NCBI GenBank assembly: GCA_963807865.1
Contig: CAWEDK010000004.1
Span: 45,305-109,304, forward strand
Length of the DNA: 64,000 nucleotides
Source of the DNA: VAZQ01 sp963807865
GTDB lineage: Bacteria > Pseudomonadota > Alphaproteobacteria > Rhizobiales > Xanthobacteraceae
Direction of reading: 5' to 3'
In this document: piece by piece, positions 57,981 to 64,000 of the stretch
How the letters are laid out: the number at the start of each line of letters is the position of its first letter
Position numbering within the stretch: position 1 is the stretch's first letter
Notes under the pieces: generated by a model
What the model was told of the DNA's origin: nothing
Seen by the model: only the letters and a program-made list of their open reading frames with translations
Databases searched by the model: none
Position numbers and translations under genes: made by a program

Positions 57981-58862
57981 TTGATCACCCTGCTATCGAG
58001 CGCGATCTGGATGTCAGGTGCCGGACATGCGACGATCGCGAGGATTCTGAACGCTTTTGGGGACGGCGCCACCGTCGCCGGCGTCAGCTGGCGGGGAGGG
58101 CGGCTGAGCGCCCCGGAGGCGGCTGCTGGTGTTTCTCGCCTGCGATGCGGACGAATCCGACATGTGCGGCGGGCCTGGGAGGGTCAGGCGCTCGACATCG
58201 AGTCGGGTGCCGATCTGGCCCTGGCCCTGGTTCGCAGCGGACAATGGAGTCCGGACATGTTCGTCGTCGGGAATTCAACCGGCGTGATCGGCCGCTGGAT
58301 TTCGTGCGAACGCTCCGCTGTGCCGGATCGACTGTGCCGGTTGTCGTTGGGGTTGCGGAGTCAGGTCCACTTGCGGCATCGGAGAGTGATGGCGGCCGGT
58401 GCGACCGCAGTGCTCGCCGGCCCTTCGCGCGCCGGGGAGGTGTTGCGTCTGCTGGGACGACATCGCCGCGCCGGGTCGTTCCAGATGAAGCCATTGCCGA
58501 TCGATCTGGGTCGGTTGCGGGTCGACGGCATCGCCACCCGGATGTGGATGGACGGGGTGGAGTGCCTGATGCCCGCCATGGAGCACTTGCTGCTGCGGTA
58601 CCTGGCCGAACGACATGGCCAGATCGTCTCGCGGGACGAGTTGGTCTCCGTCGCCTGGGGTAGCCGCGACACAATTGTCAGCAACAGTCTGGCCGTGCAC
58701 CTCGGACGGGTTCGCCGCAGATTCCAGGCGCATTCCGGGGTGGATTGGATCAGGTCGGTGCGCGGCTGTGGCTACCAACTCGTGCGTCCCGCACCCGTCT
58801 GCGTTCGGCGATGCTGCGGTCGGCGGATCAGCCGACCGGCAGCCTGTGTCGGCCCTGCCTGA
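57981..58862 (+). CDS. Regulator with OmpR/PhoB-type winged-helix DNA-binding domain
   Basis: About 290 residues as read from a TTG at 57981. Residues about 185-265 form a Trans_reg_C winged helix: LLRYLAERHGQIVSRDELVS, AVHLGRVRRRF and the terminal IRSVRGCGYQLV, characteristic of PhoB/OmpR proteins. The N-terminal part does not look like a phospho-receiver: no DD...D...K pattern is visible in this frame, though frameshifts could hide it. It lies directly upstream of pstSCAB and could regulate it; that is inference from position. The tail after QLVRP is probably out of frame or poorly conserved. Confidence 0.65.
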   Translation: MITLLSSAIWMSGAGHATIARILNAFGDGATVAGVSWRGGRLSAPEAAAGVSRLRCGRIRHVRRAWEGQALDIESGADLALALVRSGQWSPDMFVVGNSTGVIGRWISCERSAVPDRLCRLSLGLRSQVHLRHRRVMAAGATAVLAGPSRAGEVLRLLGRHRRAGSFQMKPLPIDLGRLRVDGIATRMWMDGVECLMPAMEHLLLRYLAERHGQIVSRDELVSVAWGSRDTIVSNSLAVHLGRVRRRFQAHSGVDWIRSVRGCGYQLVRPAPVCVRRCCGRRISRPAACVGPA

Positions 58863-59032
58863 CTTCAGAGGGTGGCCCCCGCAGTCGGTTCACCCGCCGT
58901 TCACCTTGGGGGGGTCTGCTGTCCATTCGCACCCCCTAACGTCCTACATGTCGGACGCCGCCTGGCGTCCGACCGCGCCCCGAACAGGGCGCCTACTCGT
59001 CAGTAGTTGTGACACTCGATGGAGGAACAAGC

Positions 59033-60285
59033 GTGAAGATCACGCGAATCAGCGGGCTCGTCGCCCTGTTGGCGGTGGGGGCACTGACCCTCAGTGCCTG
59101 CGGGAGTGACAACAACACCGCCACCACCACGTCAGCGGCGGCCGCAGCGACCTCCGCTGCCGGAGCCGCGACATCGGCCGCCGGTTCGGCGACGTCCGCG
59201 CAGGTCCGCGGCCGCGTCCGGTGAGGCGCCGACCTTCGAGAGTGCCGGCTTCACCTGCGCCGAGGGCGACCTGCGCTCGTCCGGTTCGACCGCGCAGGGC
59301 AAGGTCATGGAGCAGTGGATCTCCGACTTCAACGACATGTGCGGCGCCAACATCAACGCCTACGGCGGCGGCGGCTCCGGTAAGGGCATCGCGGACTTCA
59401 TCGCCAACCAGGTCGACTTCGCCGGCTCCGACTCGGCGCTGAAGGAGGACCAGGCGGCGGCCGCCAAGACGACCCGCTGCGCCGGTGACGACGCGATCAA
59501 CCTGCCGATGGTCACCGGCCCGATCGCGCTGGCCTACAACGTCTCCGGCGTCGACAGCCTGGTCCTGACCCCGGCGGTGCTGGCCAAGATCTTCAACGGC
59601 ACGATCACCAACTGGAACGACCCGGCCATCGCCGCGCTGAACTCCGGCGTCACCCTGCCGGCGCTGGCCATCCAGGCGGTGCACCGCGCAGAGGACTCCG
59701 GCACCACGGAGAACTTCACCAAGTACCTGAAGGCGGCCGCACCGGCCGCCTGGACGATCGACGCCGTCGAAGTCGTGGACGGCTCCCGGTGGCATCGCCG
59801 CCCAGGGCTCCGACGGTGTGTCCAAGCAGATCAAGAGCAAGGACGGCTCCATCGGCTACGTCGAGTGGGGCTTCGCCACCGACGACGGCCTGAACGTCGC
59901 GAAGGTCGACAACGGCGGCGGCGCGGTCGAGCTGACCGCCGAGTCCGCCGGCAAGGCGGTCGCCGCCGCCGAGGTCGTCGGCACCGGCAAGGACCTGGCG
60001 CTGAAGCTGGACTACGCGACCAAGGGGCCGGGGCCTACCCGATCATCCTGGTGACCTACGAGATCGTCTGCTCGGCCAACAACGGCGACCTCGGCCCGCT
60101 GCTGAAGGCGCTTCCTCGGCTACACCGCGACCGAGGGCCAGGCCACCCTGGCCGACCTCGGCGCGGCTCCGCTGCCGGCGGAGATCCAGACCAAGGTCAT
60201 CGCCTCGGTGACAGCGATCAGTGAGCTGGCCGGTGAGCACGTGGTCGATGATGGTGCGATCATCCGCCGTCGACGCGGCAGCTGA
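59033..60285 (+). CDS. pstS: Phosphate-binding lipoprotein PstS (frameshifted)
   Basis: About 410 residues. GTG start at 59033 with GGAGGAA just upstream. The lipobox LSAC is near residue 23, followed by a long Ala/Thr/Ser linker typical of actinobacterial PstS. Phosphate-site blocks are SGSTAQGKVMEQW, YGGGGSGKGIADF, FAGSDSALKEDQ and HRAEDSGTTENFTKYL. The C-terminal part reads GVSKQIKSKDGSIGYVEWGF and ends APLPAEIQTKVIASVTAIS. Frame changes occur near 59205, 59790, 60028 and 60113. The true stop may be near 60224 if one more base is missing; the open frame ends at 60285. Confidence 0.9.
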
Positions 60286-60398
60286 GCGATCCCCCGGTCG
60301 AGCCGGTCGGATGGCACCGCGATCCCGCCGGATCGATCGCACGCACCAGCACGTGCCAGCAGCTCAGCACCGGAACATCCTGCAGATGTGGACATCAG

Positions 60399-61509
60399 AT
60401 GGCCAGCACGACGATACACGACCCGACCGAGACGAGCGCTTCGAGCTAGCCGCTCAGGGCGTGCCCGGGGCGCTGCCGATCGGCGATCTCGAGCCGGGCC
60501 TGGGTGACGTCGATCTCGACCGGCGGCCTGACCCCGGACGGCCGGCAGGCCGAGGGTGGCATCTCCGGCAGGTCGGTCCGGCTCGGCGACCAGGTCTTCA
60601 AGGGCCTGGCCGCCGGTTCCGGCGGCCTGCTGCTGGTGGTCATGGCCGCGATCGCGGTCTTCCTGATCTGGAAGGCGATCCCGGCGTTCACCGGCAACAG
60701 CGGCAACCTGTTCACCACCCAGGTCTGGAACCCGCAGGCCGACCCGCCGGTGTTCGGCATGGCGGCGCTGCTGTTCGGCACCGTGATGTCGTCGTTCATC
60801 GCGCTGGTGATCGGGGTGCCGATCGCGATCGGCATCGCGCTGTTCATCTCGCACTACGCCATCCCGCCGAGCGGCGACCACGCTGGGCGCCATGGTCGAT
60901 CTGCTGGCCGCGGTGCCGTCGCTGATCTTCGGCATGTGGGGCCTGTACTTCCTGATCCCGAAGACCCAGGGCTTCCAGAAGTGGCTGACCGAGTACTTCG
61001 GCTGGATCCCGCTGTTCGGCAATCGACACGGCGACGACGGTGAACCAGTACGGCAAGAGCCTGCTGATCGCCGGCATCGTGCTGGCGATCATGATCATCC
61101 CGATCGTGTCGGCGGTCTGCCGCGAGGTGTTCCTGCAGATCCCGCGCGAGACCATCGACGCGGCCTGGCGCTCGGCGCCACCAAGTGGGAGATGATCCGG
61201 GCCGCGGTGCTGCCGTTCGGCCGGGCCGGGATGATTTCGGCGGCGATGCTCGGTCTCGGCCGGGCGCTCGGCGAGACCATCGCGGTCGCGCTGGTGCTGA
61301 ACTCCGGGTTCAAGATCAACTGGCACATCACCGAGCCGGGCGGCGACACGTTCGCCTCGACCATCGCCAACAAGTTCGGCGAGTCCGGCGGCAACCCGCT
61401 CGGCATCCCGGCGCTGATCACGGCCGGTCTGTTCCTGTTCGTGATCACCCTGGTCGTCAACTCGATCGCCCGGATCGTCATCGCCCGCCGGAAGGAATTC
61501 ACGGCATGA
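60399..61509 (+). CDS. pstC: Phosphate ABC transporter permease PstC (frameshifted)
   Basis: About 365-370 residues. A cytoplasmic N terminus (MASTTIHDPTETSAS) precedes six helices: GGLLLVVMAAIAVFLIWKAI, AALLFGTVMSSFIALVIGVP, and AAVPSLIFGMWGLYFLIPKT with the PSLIFG motif. The permease EAA-type loop is ALGATKWEMIRAAVLPFGRA, then GRALGETIAVALVL. Frame changes occur near 60440-60520, 60880, 61024 (AATC) and 61163. Inner subunit of the high-affinity phosphate importer. Its stop overlaps the pstA start (ATGA). Confidence 0.9.
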
Positions 61510-62607
61510 GCCGCCCAGCACCATCCGCACCTGCGAAAGCCACCCCCGGCGGCCGCCGGCCAAGGGCCAGACCGTCCGCGCTGGTCGGCGCCCGGCTGCC
61601 GAAATGGGCGCCCTACGCCGCGGCCGTCGGCCGGCGGCTGCGGTCGCCGTCGGCCTCAAGTGCTGCTCGGCTGGACCGGCTGGTGCACCTCGTTCTTCAC
61701 CGCCGCGGTGCTGTTCATCGTGCATGCTGACCGCCTGGTCGTTCACCATCGAGGCCGGCGCCGGGCCAAGGACCGGTTCGCCTCGACGCTGATCTACGCC
61801 TCGTTCGTCGTGCGCCATCGTGCCGCTGGTGCTGATCCTCGGCTACATCGTGGTCAAGGGTCTGCCGCTGTCAGCCCGGACTTCTTCCTGAACTCGATGA
61901 ACGGCGTCAGCACCCGCGAAGAGGGCGGCGGCGTCTACGCCGCGATGATCGGCACGCTGATCAGGTCGGCATCGCGTCGGTCATCGCGCTGCCGATCGGC
62001 CTGTTCACCGCGATCTACCTGGTCGAGTACGGCCGCGGGCCGTTCGCCCGGACGGTCACCTTCTTCGTCGACGTGATGACCGGCGTGCCGTCGATCGTCG
62101 CCGGCCTGTTCGTCTACACCTTCCTGCTGCTCGGCTTCGGGATGCGGCCGTTCGGTGCCGCCGGCGCGATCGCGCTGGCGATCCTGATGCTGCCGGTGGC
62201 GGTGCGCTCGTCGGAGGAGATGCTCAAGCTGGTGCCGCGCGACCTGCGCGAGGCGTCCTACGCGCTGGGCGTGCCCGAAGTGGCGGACCATCCTCAAGGT
62301 GGTGCTGCCGACGGCGATGTCCGGCCTGATCACCTCGGCGCTGCTGGCCGTGGCCCGGGTCGCCGGCGAGACCGCGCCGCTGATCCTGCTGGTCGGCTAC
62401 GCCGCGAAGATCAACTTCAACCCGTTCGCCGGCGACCAGGCGACGCTGCCGATGATGATCTGGGACCAGCTCGGCAAGCGGGGCGGCTCGGTCACCGACT
62501 TCACCGAGCGGGCCTGGGGCGCGGCGCTGGTCCTGGTGCTGCTGGTGCTGATCCTCAACATCGTCGCCCGGCTGATCGCGAGGCTGTTCCAGCCCAAGGC
62601 CCGCTGA
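61506..62607 (+). CDS. pstA: Phosphate ABC transporter permease PstA (frameshifted)
   Basis: About 365 residues in several frames. Early parts are a charged, Pro-rich cytoplasmic tail, then FFLNSMNGVSTREEGGGVYA, typical of actinobacterial PstA. TGVPSIVAGLFVYTFLLLGF carries the PSIVAG motif, followed by LPVAVRSSEEMLKLVPRDLR and EASYALG as the coupling loop. LITSALLAVARVAGETAPLI and IVARLIARLFQPKAR close the protein. It partners PstC and couples to PstB. Confidence 0.9.
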
Positions 62608-62666
62608 CCGCCGGCGCGACCACTCGTTCCGATTCCGACGAGTTCCACTGAAAGAGCAGACCTGAC

Positions 62667-63449
62667 ATGGCCAAGCGCATCGACGTCGAGGACCTCAACG
62701 TCTACTACGGCGACTTCCTCGCGGTCGAGGGCGCGTCGATCAACATCGCGCCGCTGACCGTCACCGCCTTCATCGGGCCGTCCGGCTGCGGCAAGTCGAC
62801 CTTCCTGCGGACCCTGAACCGGATGCACGAGGTGATCCCGAGCGGCCGGGTCACCGGCAAGGTGCTGCTCGACGGCGAGGACCTCTACGGTCCCGGGCGT
62901 CGACCCGGTGAACGTCCGCCGCACCGTCGGCATGGTGTTCCAGAAGGCGAACCCGTTCCCGTCGATGTCGATCTACGACAACGTGGTCGCCGGCTACAAG
63001 CTCGCCGGCGCCCGCAAGTCCAAGAACGAGTACGACGACATCGTCGAGCGGTCGCTGCGCGGCGCGAACCTCTGGGAAGAGGTCAAGCCGCGGCTCGACC
63101 CGGCCCGGGCGCCGGCCTGTCCGGCGGGCAGCAGCAGCGGCTCTGCATCGCCCGGGCGATCGCCGTCGAGCCGCAGGTGCTGCTGATGGACGAGCCGTGC
63201 TCGGCGCTGGACCCGATCTCGACGCTGGCCATCGAGGACCTGATCAGCGAGCTCAAGCAGAGCTACACGATCGTCATCGTCACCCACAACATGCAGCAGG
63301 CGGCCCGGGTGAGCGACCGCACCGCGTTCTTCAACCTGGCCGGCGTCGGCCAGCCCGGCAAGCTCGTCGAGTACGACGAGACCGCGAAGATCTTCTCCAA
63401 CCCGAACGAGAAGGCGACCGAGGACTACATCTCCGGCCGCTTCGGCTGA
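62667..63449 (+). CDS. pstB: Phosphate ABC transporter ATPase PstB (two hidden frameshifts)
   Basis: About 260 residues. Walker A is FIGPSGCGKSTFLRTLNRMH, the ABC signature LSGGQQQRLCIARAI, Walker B VLLMDEPCSALDP, and the switch histidine is in VIVTHNMQQA. The open frame looks complete, but residues about 76-147 are nonsense in that frame. The real segment VRRTVGMVFQKANPFPSMSI and YDNVVAGYKLAG (with the Q-loop) is in the next frame, from about 62897 to 63112. The two shifts cancel, so a gene caller would miss the problem. It energises phosphate import. Confidence 0.93.
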   Translation: MAKRIDVEDLNVYYGDFLAVEGASINIAPLTVTAFIGPSGCGKSTFLRTLNRMHEVIPSGRVTGKVLLDGEDLYGPGRRPGERPPHRRHGVPEGEPVPVDVDLRQRGRRLQARRRPQVQERVRRHRRAVAARREPLGRGQAAARPGPGAGLSGGQQQRLCIARAIAVEPQVLLMDEPCSALDPISTLAIEDLISELKQSYTIVIVTHNMQQAARVSDRTAFFNLAGVGQPGKLVEYDETAKIFSNPNEKATEDYISGRFG

Positions 63450-63476
63450 TGCTGTCCGGCAGGAGCGCCGGCCAGA

Positions 63477-63899
63477 TCAGCTGCCAGTACTGATCTGGTC
63501 GGCGAGAAATTTGACGCGATAGGCGATGTCGTCGCGAACGAGGCGCATGCGGTCGATTCCGTCGATGCCGCGTTCGGAGGGCTCGTCGGTATCCCAGACT
63601 TCGACTGGGGTGCCGTCGACGGGCTGAACCTGGGCGTCCCGGCCCAGCACGACGACCCGGTCGGCCGCGGCGATCAGCCCGTCGGTGAGCTGTTTCGGGG
63701 TTTGGTCGGTGATGTCGACGCCGACTTCGAGGAGTGCCTCGGCGGAGAGCCCGTTGACCACGGAATCCGGGTTTGGTGCCGGCAGAGTCGACGGTGACGG
63801 TATCGCCGGCGACTTTGCGCATCAGGCCGGCGGCCATCTGGGATTGCCGCCGTTCTTCACGCAGATGAACAGCACGGACGGTTTCTTGGCGTCGTTCAT
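63477..63899 (-). CDS. Arsenate reductase of the LMW-phosphatase type, mycothiol-dependent-like (frameshifted)
   Basis: About 140 residues. The N terminus MNDAKKPSVLFICVKNGG continues, after a lost A near 63850, as KSQMAAGLMRKVAG. CxxNxGKSQMA is the catalytic P-loop of ArsC1/ArsC2-type reductases. The rest has DSAGTKP, VGVDITDQTPKQLTDGL, RVVVLGRDAQVQPVDG and VEVWDTDEPSERGIDGIDRM. These enzymes reduce arsenate to arsenite using mycothiol/mycoredoxin in actinobacteria. It converges with pstB, 27 bp apart. Confidence 0.82.
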
Positions 63900-63904
63900 G
63901 GTGG

Positions 63905-64000
63905 TCAGGCGCCGGTGGGGAGGAGTTCGCCGATGAGAGTCTCCACCCGGCCGCGGATGTCGTCACGGACCCGGCGGACGGTGTCGATGCCCTTTCCCGC
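63905..64000 (-). CDS. C-terminal end of a second LMW-phosphatase-type arsenate reductase
   Basis: Only 31 residues are visible, reading GKGIDTVRRVRDDIRGRVET then LIGELLPTGA before the stop at 63905. The I-x-x-VRRVRDDIRxRVxxL helix matches the C terminus of arsenate reductases such as its neighbour. It would be the upstream gene of a tandem arsC pair, with its stop 6 bp before the next start. Confidence 0.6.
   Translation of the reverse strand, partial: AGKGIDTVRRVRDDIRGRVETLIGELLPTGA

Overview
Two unrelated pieces of DNA are joined in this window. Positions 1 to about 57134 come from an alphaproteobacterium of the Rhizobiales (Hyphomicrobiales), close to the Bradyrhizobiaceae/Xanthobacteraceae. 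The evidence is a GC-rich genome, the gene order mraZ-rsmH-ftsL-ftsI-murE-murF-mraY-murD-ftsW-murG-murC-murB-ddl-ftsQ-ftsA-ftsZ-lpxC-bamD-recN-ligA, an FtsZ ending in an alphaproteobacterial tail, Bug/TRAP solute-binding proteins and paired GC-rich palindromes. Positions 57184 to 64000 look actinobacterial: a PstS lipoprotein with an Ala/Thr/Ser-rich linker, pstSCAB, and LMW-phosphatase-type arsenate reductases. Between them lie a 22-base match (17 identities) to an Oxford Nanopore adapter strand and a run of 20 A. I read the window as a chimeric metagenomic contig.

Layout: 1-1155 holds a partial L,D-transpeptidase and trmO. 1290-7471 is a methionine block: a palindromic operator, an ArsR-methyltransferase fusion, metF, a DUF559 gene bracketed by 44-bp inverted palindromic repeats, and metH. 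7643-14296 holds a Sel1-repeat protein, a 27-residue membrane protein, DUF2798 plus amidase, an extensin-like lipoprotein, a Tim44-like protein and a Tat-exported hydrolase. 14310-20437 holds a 5-oxoprolinase/hydantoinase fusion and two orphan solute-binding proteins. 20611-22765 holds rnpB, an AmiD-like amidase and a PRC-barrel protein. 23273-45306 is the division and cell wall (dcw) cluster behind a four-repeat MraZ box. It is interrupted by a RelB/ParE-like pair after murC and by a cupin plus an FAD monooxygenase after murB. 45735-57134 holds lpxC, bamD, recN, ligA, a DUF3309 protein, two MFS transporters, an M24 aminopeptidase and prmA. The actinobacterial segment holds two unrecognised proteins, a PhoB-type DNA-binding regulator, pstS-pstC-pstA-pstB and two arsC-type genes.

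Many genes are frameshifted (metH, ftsL, ftsI, murE, murD, ftsQ, ftsA, bamD, most genes after 48 kb). These look like consensus errors, not decay. The proteins continue in register in the next frame, and most of the extra bases I examined fall next to a third codon position, so that either base gives the same amino acid. Joined coordinates are given for such genes.

Biologically, the alphaproteobacterial part carries peptidoglycan precursor synthesis (MurB-G, Ddl, MraY), the divisome (FtsL/I/W/Q/A/Z), lipid A and outer-membrane assembly (LpxC, BamD), DNA repair (RecN, LigA) and methionine/folate one-carbon metabolism. The actinobacterial part pairs high-affinity phosphate uptake with arsenate reduction.
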